17,757 nucleotides of DNA from Bacteroidaceae bacterium (GTDB lineage Bacteria > Bacteroidota > Bacteroidia > Bacteroidales > Bacteroidaceae). Each line of letters starts with the position of its first letter. The stretch's first letter is position 1. The stretch lies in NCBI GenBank assembly GCA_023227685.1, contig JALNVG010000031.1, forward strand, positions 1 to 17,757, in the 5' to 3' direction. The position numbers and the translations under genes were made by a program. Shown one piece after another: positions 7,507-15,926 of this stretch. The notes below the pieces were generated by a model that searched no databases, was not told the origin of the DNA, and worked only from the letters and a program-made list of their open reading frames with translations.

Positions 7507-9705
7507 CTAATTATATTGTTTGTATTCTTGATCGAGCATTTCAAAAACATTAATTCTTAATTGCTCGCATATATTTTTCAAATCTCCATACAATATATCA
7601 ATCTGATTATCGGCGAGTGCTGCGAAATTTACAATTCGTTTCACTTCACTCATAAACATATTGCGTTCGAGATCTTTAGGATCATCGGACAAGTTAGGAG
7701 GAGTAACTATTAGATCCCAGATTTTAGCTCTTGTTTTTTCTTCGCTCTTCCTTAATACACGCCCTCGTCTCTGAACAAATTGTCGAGGATTACCTGTACT
7801 TGAACAAAATATAGCATGTTCTGCCCTAGGTATATCGACTCCTTCATCAAGACACTTCATTGAAAGAAGAATTTTTATGTCTCCATTAGCAAACCCTTGT
7901 AATATACTGGGAGCATCTTCAATTCCGCTTATGTACTTATGGTAACTATATCCTTGTTCTCTAAACATTTGAGCATACTCATCAATAATATGAATATCAT
8001 TATTATCAATATCATATGTTTCTTGTTCTGAATAATCAGGTTCATATCCTTCTGGGACAAATACAAAAGTATAATCCAGTTTTTGTTTTTGTTTTAAGTC
8101 ATTCAACAAACTTGATATTGCATCTTTTTTATTATTTGCTTTGTGAATAACCCTTTTCCGCTTTAAGAGTAACATCTCAGCTTCTTTTTTATATTTCCCT
8201 GTATTCGGATCAATAAACTTACGCAATTGAGCTGTAATTTTTTGATATTCATCCATTTCGTCTTGTGTAAGTTCCACAAAAACAGGATAATAATCATAAT
8301 GACAAAGAATTTCATCATCGATTGCTTCTTTCATTGTATAACGATATGTGTATTGGGGAGGTCTTGAGTTAAAAAACTGATAGAGTTTTTCAGACCCCAT
8401 ATCGTCATATATTCGTTCTGGAGTAGCAGATAATCCTATCCGGTATTGAATATTTTCGGGCAAATGCTTCAACGAATTAATAGAACCAATATTATGCGCT
8501 TCATCGGCAATATAGATAAAACTATCCATACCTTGAGTGTTCTTTATAAAGGACTGAATGTCCTTTCTGTTGAAAGTTGCATAAGTGGTTATCAGTACTA
8601 AGTTCTTTTTCTTGTCAAGAATACTTCGTGTTGTATAGCGGCTTAAAATACTTTTCCAATCCTTTTCGGTATGGGTTGATATTATGTTTTGAAAATTAAA
8701 AGATTTAGCTTCATTTTCCCACTGTATAGCAAGAGCTTGTGTTGGAACAACAATTATAACTTTATAAAAATTCGTCTCTTTAAATTGCTTTAATACACAA
8801 TTAAGAGCAGTTACCGTTTTTCCGGAACCTGTAGCCATCGCAAAAAGACCCTGTCTATTATTCTCAATCCATTTTTTATACGCTTTTTTTTGAATATCTC
8901 TTTCTTCTGGAAATGGGAAACGTGGTTCGGTTTCTATTTTTTCTAATTTTTCAAGAATTTGCTCAGATAAATTATATCTATTTTCAGTTTCTATTTCTCG
9001 TAAAGAACTGCTATCTTTTAAGATATCTTTTAATAATTTAGTGGGATATTTTTTCTTAATATATGTTTTTACCCTATTTATTGGAATATGCAAAACATGA
9101 GATGAATCACCAACCCATGCTTCTTCAAACAAATTTGTATATCGTTCAATTCTTTTTGAATCAGTGCTTCCTGTCCATGAAGTAAAACAACTAATAGACT
9201 CACCATTATAATACAATGCGCTCATCGAGAAATTTGCAGATCCAGTAAAACCAACTTTATCTCCAGCCTTATCTATGAAAATTCCAAATTTATCATGAGC
9301 CATGCCTCCTTTTGTTGAAATTGTTGCAACAAATTCAATTCTCTTAGTTGCAATCAGATACGACAGACAATTAAAAAATAATTCATTTTCCTCAGAAAGC
9401 AAATTGGATAGTTCTTTTACATTCGCTAAGATATTTTTCTCGTATTTCTCAACATCAACATTTAATCCAGCTTCTATAGCATTCTTATCTTCTACTGTTA
9501 ATTGGTCGTTTATTAAGATTCTCACTTTCCCTCCATTTGCGATGAAATATGCAAAGCCCGGAGCTAGTGCCCTAATTGCACTAGAACAAAAAAATCCTAA
9601 TCCCAAATCAAAGGACTGACTTTCGAGAAGAGCATCAAAAAAGAACTCCACAGGTTCATTTTCTCCTGAGACATAAACAACGTCAAAATCTACTTTTTTC
9701 AACAT
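7507..9705 (-). CDS. PLD-nuclease / SF2 helicase fusion, putative phosphorothioation-linked restriction enzyme
   Basis: A 732-residue two-part enzyme. Residues about 1-200 form a phospholipase-D-like nuclease domain with a single HKD motif: H137, K139, then GSANFS (155-160). Single-motif PLD nucleases usually dimerise to make one active site. Residues about 265-700 form an SF2 helicase: a Q272-containing pre-motif, Walker A ATGSGKT (291-297), DEAH (401-404), SATPE (426-430), motif V CLDEGVDIP (618-626) and motif VI QRRGRVLR (645-652). This architecture matches the family annotated as DNA phosphorothioation system restriction enzyme. Its ATG lies inside the dndE stop (ATGTTGA, 7-nt overlap), so translation is coupled to the modification genes. 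Inferred role: ATP-driven translocation on DNA lacking phosphorothioate and cleavage by the PLD domain, in place of DptFGH. Confidence 0.85.
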   Translation of the reverse strand: MLKKVDFDVVYVSGENEPVEFFFDALLESQSFDLGLGFFCSSAIRALAPGFAYFIANGGKVRILINDQLTVEDKNAIEAGLNVDVEKYEKNILANVKELSNLLSEENELFFNCLSYLIATKRIEFVATISTKGGMAHDKFGIFIDKAGDKVGFTGSANFSMSALYYNGESISCFTSWTGSTDSKRIERYTNLFEEAWVGDSSHVLHIPINRVKTYIKKKYPTKLLKDILKDSSSLREIETENRYNLSEQILEKLEKIETEPRFPFPEERDIQKKAYKKWIENNRQGLFAMATGSGKTVTALNCVLKQFKETNFYKVIIVVPTQALAIQWENEAKSFNFQNIISTHTEKDWKSILSRYTTRSILDKKKNLVLITTYATFNRKDIQSFIKNTQGMDSFIYIADEAHNIGSINSLKHLPENIQYRIGLSATPERIYDDMGSEKLYQFFNSRPPQYTYRYTMKEAIDDEILCHYDYYPVFVELTQDEMDEYQKITAQLRKFIDPNTGKYKKEAEMLLLKRKRVIHKANNKKDAISSLLNDLKQKQKLDYTFVFVPEGYEPDYSEQETYDIDNNDIHIIDEYAQMFREQGYSYHKYISGIEDAPSILQGFANGDIKILLSMKCLDEGVDIPRAEHAIFCSSTGNPRQFVQRRGRVLRKSEEKTRAKIWDLIVTPPNLSDDPKDLERNMFMSEVKRIVNFAALADNQIDILYGDLKNICEQLRINVFEMLDQEYKQYN

Positions 9706-10094
9706 ATTTCCCCAAGTCCAATTTCTATTTTATCAATCAAATAATCAAAGCCGTTGAGATTTGGATTATCTTCCAATTCTTTGGCAATTATTTCTAATCC
9801 ATCATCTATATGCATTTTAAAATACTTTGCCAAATCTTTATCTGTTTTATAAAGCCCATAATGGGAACAAAGCAATGCTCTATAATATGAATAATAATTA
9901 CCAAAAAGCACATTCTTACTATACTCTTTACCGCCTGAATCTTTTATGTCTAAAATATTCAAACGCTTATCTTTAGACAATGAATATGTAAATGCGATTC
10001 GAGCAACAATATTTTCCGTGCCTAAATTTAGTTTTCTAGTCAATTCTGCAACTAGAATTCGATTTTCTTTAGATGTCTTAATATGAGTGAACAT
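9699..10094 (-). CDS. dndE: DNA sulfur modification protein DndE
   Basis: A 131-residue protein with the DndE pattern: an N-terminal basic helix pair (ENRILVAELTRKLNLG), the ENIVARIAFTYSL helix, a central GGKEYSKNVLFG region, and the C-terminal signature GLYKTDKDLAKYF followed by MHIDDGLE. DndE acts with DndC and DndD in phosphorothioation and, in studied homologues, forms an oligomer that binds nicked double-stranded DNA. The length is normal for the family. Its start overlaps the dndD stop by 17 nt and its stop overlaps the nuclease-helicase start by 7 nt, so it is translationally coupled on both sides. Confidence 0.87.
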   Translation of the reverse strand: MFTHIKTSKENRILVAELTRKLNLGTENIVARIAFTYSLSKDKRLNILDIKDSGGKEYSKNVLFGNYYSYYRALLCSHYGLYKTDKDLAKYFKMHIDDGLEIIAKELEDNPNLNGFDYLIDKIEIGLGEIC

Positions 10095-12249
10095 AACCTT
10101 CTTTTACTTTGTTAAATAACTCTTTAGGAGAGGCATCTTCAAACCAAGAGTTTTGATTGTTATTCCTTATAATATATGATTTATTTACAAAAGGCAATAA
10201 TTGTTCATATTCTTCTTCCGAAAGTTCTTTTCCAAGCAGAGGAAATAGAACAACTTGCTCCGATATATTCGGATAAAATTCAGCAATAATCTTTTTAGAA
10301 TGCTCTTTATCAAATTTTTGAAGAGGGCTATCAATGAAAATTGGAAAATTGATTTCAGATTCATCTACTAATGCTTTTAATATACCAGTAGCATAAAGTT
10401 GTTGTTCACCTTTTGATAGTGTCTCTTTATTTATTTCTTGCCCTTCCTTGTTGAAAAGGTGTATATCTATTAAATCCTCCTGAATATCAACTTTTACATT
10501 ATTTACAAAGTCTGATTTATGCATGAGTTTATTTAGCTCATGCTTTATGCTTATTTCTAAAGATATTTTTTTCTCAGACTTTAATTGTAATAGAAATTCA
10601 TTCAGTTCAGAAATTAATCGCTCAGCTAAATCATCTTTTTGCTTGTCTATTTCCTCTAAACTTACTCGTTTTGACAGTTCGGTGATCAATTTAGATTTAA
10701 CACTCAATTCTTTCTGATAAACACCAATGTTTTCAGATGTTTTTCTAGCATCTTTTTCTAATTCCGCAATTTGTTTTTCTACTTTAGCCTTTTCAACCCT
10801 TAATTCTTTTATAAGAAGGTCATCATCATTAGATTCTGCTTGGGTTATTTTCCGTATTGTTTTGTTCAAGAACAACCTATTGTTCTTTTCATCTTTAACC
10901 AATTGCTTAAATACCTGATTATAAGAATACTTTATATTCTCATAAATGCTCTGAAATTCGCTTTGCTCTTCAGAAGTAAAGTCAATAAGTAATTTACCAT
11001 TCTGATCTTCTAGATTTTCTTCCGCAGATTGGTTTTCAAAAGTGTTACTGATAATTTTTTCAAACTCCTCTTTCATGGAAGAGGACAAGTTTGCTTTCCG
11101 TATTTTATAAAATAATTCATTTTGCACATCTTTCAACTTATCCATAATAATGGAAGTATTCTTATCACGTAGAAGATGTTTTTGTTCATATTCAGTTTGA
11201 GTCAAAGTCTCAACAAGTTTTTTTCCAGCAATAGCAAATGGCGCTAAGTCCAACAATTCCCTTAAATCATTTTTCAACTGTAAGTCTTTTGCTCGCAAAC
11301 TATCACGCAGGGCTTTCAATCCACTTAGTTCTGATAAGCTTATTGAATTCCCTTCTCGAATCAACTTTTCTTGATACTGCTCAGAAATTAAACGTTTATT
11401 GACTATTTCTTCATCTGTATGATTTTGCTTTTCTATTAGTTGGGAGAGTAGTTTTTGGAGTTCTTCTGCTTCCTTTATAAGCTTATTCAACTTGTTTTTA
11501 TCAGAAACATCCGAGGATTTACGACGGAGTTTTATCCTAAGATTTTCCAAATTACTTTTTAAATCTTCATACTTCTTTACTCCAAGAACCTCACTATACG
11601 CAATACTGAGTCTTTTTTTGTCTTCTGAAGACTTCATTTCTGCTAAAGACACTATTTTCTCAGAATCGAAGAAAAAGAATTTTGCTATGTCCTTTGATAA
11701 AATGAAATCATTAATAAATATTTCTGTTCCAACATCTTTACTTAGCTCATTAACTCTTCCATCAATTAAAATCTCAACAGACTCTACGCCTCTAAAAAAA
11801 TCGAAAGTTCTCTTTATTGTAATTTGATTACATGGTACGGATGGAATTAAGACCTCAGATAAGACAACTGTTACAGAGTATTCATTATTTTTCTTAAATT
11901 CAATATGTTTGCTATCTTGTAAAGAATATCCTCTTTTTAATATTATAGCTTTTTCATCTTCATCTATTTCAAAAGAGTCACTTATGTTTCTCTGAGAATT
12001 ATTAATTCCTAATTTTGCGTAATTTTTATATCCGCCATTTTCCGCAATTTCTCTTTTAAATTTATCGTCAACATCACTCATTTGCTTGCCATATAAGCAC
12101 CATACTAACGATGTTAGAAATGTTGTTTTTCCAAATCCATTATCCCCAGATACAACAAATATATTTTTGTCGACTTTCTGAGGGAATGAAATGGTGTTCA
12201 ATCCTTTATATATTCTATAATTTTCTAATATGATTGATTCTATATACAT
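10078..12249 (-). CDS. dndD: DNA sulfur modification protein DndD, SMC-like ATPase
   Basis: A 723-residue SMC-like ATPase. The N-terminal strand MYIESIILENYRIY is followed by Walker A SGDNGFGKTT (34-43, in FVVSGDNGFGKTTFL). Long coiled coils span about 215-590. The C-terminal lobe carries the ABC signature LSKGEQQ (about 611-617) and Walker B IFIDSPLQKFD with Asp about 640. No CxxC zinc hook is present in the coiled coil, so it differs from the second SMC-like protein of this operon. DndD is thought to use ATP to open or nick DNA so that the DndC-linked sulfur transfer can occur. It starts 4 nt after dndC stops, and the order dndC-dndD-dndE is the classical one. The DSP sequence after Walker B (no adjacent Glu) is usual in DndD. 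Confidence 0.88.
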   Translation of the reverse strand: MYIESIILENYRIYKGLNTISFPQKVDKNIFVVSGDNGFGKTTFLTSLVWCLYGKQMSDVDDKFKREIAENGGYKNYAKLGINNSQRNISDSFEIDEDEKAIILKRGYSLQDSKHIEFKKNNEYSVTVVLSEVLIPSVPCNQITIKRTFDFFRGVESVEILIDGRVNELSKDVGTEIFINDFILSKDIAKFFFFDSEKIVSLAEMKSSEDKKRLSIAYSEVLGVKKYEDLKSNLENLRIKLRRKSSDVSDKNKLNKLIKEAEELQKLLSQLIEKQNHTDEEIVNKRLISEQYQEKLIREGNSISLSELSGLKALRDSLRAKDLQLKNDLRELLDLAPFAIAGKKLVETLTQTEYEQKHLLRDKNTSIIMDKLKDVQNELFYKIRKANLSSSMKEEFEKIISNTFENQSAEENLEDQNGKLLIDFTSEEQSEFQSIYENIKYSYNQVFKQLVKDEKNNRLFLNKTIRKITQAESNDDDLLIKELRVEKAKVEKQIAELEKDARKTSENIGVYQKELSVKSKLITELSKRVSLEEIDKQKDDLAERLISELNEFLLQLKSEKKISLEISIKHELNKLMHKSDFVNNVKVDIQEDLIDIHLFNKEGQEINKETLSKGEQQLYATGILKALVDESEINFPIFIDSPLQKFDKEHSKKIIAEFYPNISEQVVLFPLLGKELSEEEYEQLLPFVNKSYIIRNNNQNSWFEDASPKELFNKVKEGYVHSY

Positions 12250-12253
12250 AGTG

Positions 12254-13594
12254 CTATAATCCCTCTTTAATAAATGAAGCCAACCTGTTTTCTAAATCGG
12301 TTTGAAGTCCATAATTATTCATAAGTATAATCTTACTCTTTTGCAGAGACAAAAGCTCATTGATCAAACGGTAGTCATTTGGATTTTCTCGACAAACTTT
12401 CTCTAAAATAATCTTCTCTCTGTATTTTAGATCATCGACAGAAATATCCCTCCCATAAACTCGATTATAAATATCACTTACTTTAAAATCAAAGATAGCA
12501 TCACGATACCATGTTACTTGGATCGCAATAAGTTCTTGACTGGATATTAATTCTACGTGAGGTTTAGTTTCTTGGACTTCTCGTTGCGTTTCCAATAAAC
12601 GACGAAGCAGGTTAGCTCGGTATACGTCAGTGTAGTTTCCCTGATTGTGTCCGGTATCATCAACAGCCCATTGTCCATTTCGTCGCTCAGTTCTTCTATT
12701 TTCTGAAATATTTCTTCCAGCCAATAACTCGTTTCGATAAATAAATAAAGGCTGTAACCAGTCAAATCCATTTTTGATAAGCCCTCTCATGGATTTATCT
12801 TCTGGAACAACGGTACAAGTCCAACATCCAAATCTACTTTGGCCACAAGAGCTATGACTCTTATCTGTTACAACTGTAGGGCATTCATAATCATCTGCAC
12901 TGGCATCCATATAGATATTAAACAATATCTTATTGTCAAATCCCCACGGTGAAGGAAACGCATTTATTATATACCATACTTCCTCTAAATAAAGCTCTTT
13001 TATTGGAGCATAAGTATATGTATTAGGATGCAATGGGTGCTTGGTTAATCTCTTACCTTTTATCTCATGCTTTTTTATAGACTTCGCTCTATTTGCACTC
13101 TCTGCACTACGAGTTCCTATTAGAATAATAGCCTCTCCCATTTCGTCCACTTGATCCAATATGAATTTAGAAGTTGGCTTTATTTTCAATTTTTCAGTAC
13201 AAAATCGGAAAGAGTTATTTGGAACAGGGTAGCCTTTCCCAATTACATTTACCCAAAAACTATCTTCGATACGAGGCAGAGTTGTCCTTACAAAGACAGG
13301 TAAGTCTTGTTCCTTTGCAGCTTTCTCTATCTGTCCCAAAACGTTATATACATATTCTGTTATGATCGGGTTCTCTACCATCGTATCATTACAAACTACA
13401 TAAATATGTCGTCTCAGCTGGAAGGGGTATGGAAAAGTATTCCTGATTTTAAGTAAAGCCATCCACACCAATGTTAATAGGGCTGTAGAGTCTTTTCCTC
13501 CACTAAATCCAATAATCCATGGTCTAGGAGAGGGATCAGCATATGTGTACTGATCTATAATTTCATCTATAATGCTATCTAATCTTTTTGACAT
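12254..13594 (-). CDS. dndC: Phosphorothioation sulfurtransferase DndC (PP-loop, Fe-S)
   Basis: A 446-residue PP-loop ATP pyrophosphatase-type protein. The PP-loop is SGGKDS (31-36, in IIGFSGGKDSTAL). It also has FRFCTEKLKIKP (C133) and GTRSAESANRAKS (161-173), a hallmark of the PAPS-reductase/DndC superfamily. A cysteine cluster C239, C251, C258 and C261 (CWTCTVVPEDKSM) can ligate the 4Fe-4S cluster known in DndC. DndC activates DNA phosphate with ATP and receives sulfur, normally from the cysteine desulfurase DndA. No dndA is in the window, so a host IscS/SufS must supply sulfur, as is known for several dndA-less clusters. It is the first enzyme gene of the operon, 8 nt after the regulator stop. 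The length is within the family range. Confidence 0.92.
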   Translation of the reverse strand: MSKRLDSIIDEIIDQYTYADPSPRPWIIGFSGGKDSTALLTLVWMALLKIRNTFPYPFQLRRHIYVVCNDTMVENPIITEYVYNVLGQIEKAAKEQDLPVFVRTTLPRIEDSFWVNVIGKGYPVPNNSFRFCTEKLKIKPTSKFILDQVDEMGEAIILIGTRSAESANRAKSIKKHEIKGKRLTKHPLHPNTYTYAPIKELYLEEVWYIINAFPSPWGFDNKILFNIYMDASADDYECPTVVTDKSHSSCGQSRFGCWTCTVVPEDKSMRGLIKNGFDWLQPLFIYRNELLAGRNISENRRTERRNGQWAVDDTGHNQGNYTDVYRANLLRRLLETQREVQETKPHVELISSQELIAIQVTWYRDAIFDFKVSDIYNRVYGRDISVDDLKYREKIILEKVCRENPNDYRLINELLSLQKSKIILMNNYGLQTDLENRLASFIKEGL

Positions 13595-13602
13595 CTCTAT
13601 TT

Positions 13603-13809
13603 CTATTTTGTAGGAATTAACAACTCCCTCACATCCACATCAAGAATATTTGCTATTTCAACAAATGTTTCAATGGTTGGTTGCTTCTCATTTGTGCACC
13701 ACCTAGAGACAGTTGACTCCGTTTTATTCAGTTGAGCAGCCAGCCATTTATTAGTTAATCTTTTCTCTGCGAGAATAACTTTTATTCGATTTATTGCTTT
13801 TTCAGACAT
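13603..13809 (-). CDS. XRE-family HTH regulator heading the dnd operon
   Basis: A 68-residue protein when started at the ATG at 13809 (MSEKAINRIKVILAEK). An upstream Met at 13884 would add 25 residues (MLISSLYNSC...) that do not look like the HTH family. That longer start would also place the perfect promoter box at 13828-13835 inside the coding region, so the short start is preferred. The body is a Cro/C1-type five-helix fold: the NKWLAAQL helix, the KTESTVSRW recognition helix, and the NEKQPTIETFVEIANILDVDV segment typical of XRE regulators. It lies 8 nt before dndC and probably autoregulates the operon, which may explain why dndB, the classical regulator, can sit at the far end. Confidence 0.85.
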   Translation of the reverse strand: MSEKAINRIKVILAEKRLTNKWLAAQLNKTESTVSRWCTNEKQPTIETFVEIANILDVDVRELLIPTK

Positions 13810-13827
13810 ATTTATTGTTCTAACGTG

Positions 13828-13858
13828 CAAATTTATTATTTCTTTCCTAGCTATGCAA
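13828..13858 (-). promoter_or_regulatory. Promoter of the regulator-dnd operon
   Basis: On the minus strand a TAAATTTG box (13835-13828) matches the Bacteroidetes -7 consensus TAnnTTTG exactly. A TTG -33 element (complement of CAA 13856-13858) precedes it by 20 nt, the expected spacing. The ATG at 13809 follows 18 nt after the box, giving a very short leader. No other matching box was noticed in the minus-strand gaps downstream, in keeping with a single long transcript. Confidence 0.7.
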
Positions 13859-13860
13859 CT

Positions 13861-13889
13861 GTTATATAGAGAACTTATTAACAAGTAAG
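13861..13889 (-). promoter_or_regulatory. Candidate operators: two imperfect palindromes upstream of the dnd promoter
   Basis: GTTATATAGAGAAC (13861-13874) agrees with its own reverse complement at 10 of 14 positions. The adjoining CTTATTAACAAGTAAG (13874-13889) agrees at 10 of 16, with outer arms CTTA/TAAG. They lie just upstream of the -33 element and before the mobC stop at 13893, where an XRE regulator could bind. In DNA this AT-rich, such matches can be chance. They could also be traces of the insertion junction between the mob backbone and the cargo. Confidence 0.3.
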
Positions 13890-13892
13890 TAT

Positions 13893-15902
13893 TTATCCTT
13901 CACTTTTCACTAAATGCTGTAACTCCGGGTCGCTTTTGATGCGTTCCAGTTCATCAATCACAATCTGCTTTACATCCTGCTTTATCCGCTCGTAATTAAG
14001 CTGGATTTGCTCTTTCATCAGGTCGTTGCCATCTGCATCCCGGAAGTCTATAATCTCCGGTATCTTTTCATAGCGGGCAGTTTCACGTTTTACCTTCTCG
14101 TTATCCACTACGATTTCAGCATGGAAAATCTTTTGGTCTATCCGTTCGTCGAAATTATCACTGACCGCACCCACAAACATCCCCTGCGTAAGATTTGAAA
14201 TTTTACTGGCAGGTATCAAGCTATCCATCTGTGTACTGATTGAGGTAGATTTATCCTGACGGTTGATTGTCATGGACTGGCGTTTCTGCAAAACTTTCCC
14301 GAATCGGTCTGACAATGTTTTTGCTGTTTCTCCTACGACCTGACCACTAAAAATATTTCCAACTGTATTTTGGATTACTTTACTTTCCTTATCGCCATAA
14401 TCCCTTGTTAGCTGGCTGTAATCCTGAAAACCCAAACAGACTGCAACTTTATTAGAACGGGCGGTAGCTATCAGATTATCTAACCCCCTAAAGTAAATCG
14501 TGGGCAATTCGTCAATTATAACCGAACTTTTAAGCTGTCCCTTCTTGTTTATCAACTTTACAATACGGCTGTTGTACAGTCCCAAAGCAGCGGAATAAAT
14601 ATTCTGCCTATCGGGATTATTGCCGACACAAAGTATCTTCGGTTCGTCCGGGTTATTAATATCCAGCGTAAAATCATCACCCGTCATTACCCAGTATAAT
14701 GCCGGGCTTATCATCCTCGATAACGGTATCTTTGCCGATGCGATTTGCCCCTGTAACTGGTCTTGGGCTTGCGATTCCCACGCATCCATAAAAGGAGAAA
14801 GATAGTTTTCCAACTCCGGGTAGGAAGTCAGGATAACGAATGTATCCGCATACTTCCGGTTCAGGAACTCTATGGCGTGCGGGAACGTACAATACTCTCC
14901 GTCTTTATATATCTTGAGAAACCAAATAATCGCAGCCAGTAAGATAATCGGGGATTCCACAAAGAAGTCGCCCTGCTTCTGAATCCAGCTTCGGTTCAGG
15001 TTCAGCATAATAGTGTATGCCGATTCGTAGGCATCCGATATATCTGTCATAAATGCCGGATTGATAGGGTTACATCTGTGGCTTCGGCGTGGGTCGTCAA
15101 AATTTATCACATAGAAAGTGGGCTTTACTTTATAAGCATCCGAATGGTTCATCAGGTGATTGTAAGCAATTTCGGATAAGTCCGGGAACTTATAATCATA
15201 ACAATAAAGTGCAAACCCCTTCTCTATATGCTGTTTAATGTAATTATTCACCACTGCATAAGATTTACCGCTACCGGGAGTTCCTAGCACAATAGTAGCC
15301 CGGAACGGGTTTACTACGTTTATCCATCCCTTGTGTTGTTTTTTCTTATGCCAAAAACGTGATGGAAGATTCACTGAATATTCATTCTCCATCAGGCGGG
15401 TTTCCTGCATGAAGCTTTCGTTTTCCAAATTGAAAACATCGTCCATCATATTGTTTTTGAGTAGCCGGGACATCCATACCCCTGCGACCAATAAACATAA
15501 GTATCCGCCAGCCATTGACAGGATGTAAAAGGTAGCGTTCGCCGAAAGTGGTAATGGCAAATACAGCATCCACCAGTTCAGGAAAAACAGGATAAAACCA
15601 ATAACAAGGAAAACGTAAATCTTTGTCCATGTTACCTTTTCATCCTTCACTCCTTTTGTTCCCAAACAACTCAAAGCAAGGAATACCACTGCAAATACCT
15701 TCGTTATCAGGATATGGCTGAACAGCCCTGCGGTTCGCTGAAAGTTTAATAGTATCTTATCGAGTACGTCGATATTGACACCCCAGTTTACTATCGATTG
15801 GTAACAAAACCAATAGATATTGATTACCACAAATAAAATACTGATTGCCCGCATAAAGTCCATGACTTTGGCAAGTCCTCTTAAATCATCTTCATTCTGC
15901 AT
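13893..15902 (-). CDS. mobC: Type IV coupling protein MobC/TraG-like (YWFCY family)
   Basis: A 669-residue VirD4/TraG-class coupling ATPase. The N-terminus has membrane segments at about 17-37, 62-80, 94-115 and 122-144, with the family hallmark YWFCY at 30-34. The cytoplasmic ATPase has Walker A GTPGSGKS (207-214) and Walker B SSVIIDELPTIYF with D464 and E465. Further downstream GFQDYSQL (491-498) resembles the sensor-like motif of TraG/TraD proteins. It links the relaxase-DNA complex to the type IV secretion channel at the inner membrane. It lies 24 nt after mobB. No terminator is visible between its stop at 13893 and the dnd promoter, so mob transcripts may read into the dnd operon. Confidence 0.9.
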   Translation of the reverse strand: MQNEDDLRGLAKVMDFMRAISILFVVINIYWFCYQSIVNWGVNIDVLDKILLNFQRTAGLFSHILITKVFAVVFLALSCLGTKGVKDEKVTWTKIYVFLVIGFILFFLNWWMLYLPLPLSANATFYILSMAGGYLCLLVAGVWMSRLLKNNMMDDVFNLENESFMQETRLMENEYSVNLPSRFWHKKKQHKGWINVVNPFRATIVLGTPGSGKSYAVVNNYIKQHIEKGFALYCYDYKFPDLSEIAYNHLMNHSDAYKVKPTFYVINFDDPRRSHRCNPINPAFMTDISDAYESAYTIMLNLNRSWIQKQGDFFVESPIILLAAIIWFLKIYKDGEYCTFPHAIEFLNRKYADTFVILTSYPELENYLSPFMDAWESQAQDQLQGQIASAKIPLSRMISPALYWVMTGDDFTLDINNPDEPKILCVGNNPDRQNIYSAALGLYNSRIVKLINKKGQLKSSVIIDELPTIYFRGLDNLIATARSNKVAVCLGFQDYSQLTRDYGDKESKVIQNTVGNIFSGQVVGETAKTLSDRFGKVLQKRQSMTINRQDKSTSISTQMDSLIPASKISNLTQGMFVGAVSDNFDERIDQKIFHAEIVVDNEKVKRETARYEKIPEIIDFRDADGNDLMKEQIQLNYERIKQDVKQIVIDELERIKSDPELQHLVKSEG

Positions 15903-15926
15903 AATTGATTATTTTTTAGATTGTTA

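Noticed and set aside
9302..9619. Plus-strand open frame of 105 residues inside the PLD-helicase gene
   Set aside because: It lies wholly antisense to a gene with clear motifs, is Ser/Phe-rich as expected of a reverse frame, and has no recognisable domain.
11492..11827. Plus-strand open frame of 111 residues inside dndD
   Set aside because: Ser/Leu/Phe-rich antisense of coiled-coil coding sequence; shadow of dndD.
12553..12771. Minus-strand open frame of 72 residues inside dndC
   Set aside because: Overlaps the dndC frame completely in another frame; no independent support.
13810..13884. Upstream Met at 13884 as the start of the XRE regulator
   Set aside because: The added 25 residues do not fit the HTH family and would overlap the perfect -7 box at 13828-13835.
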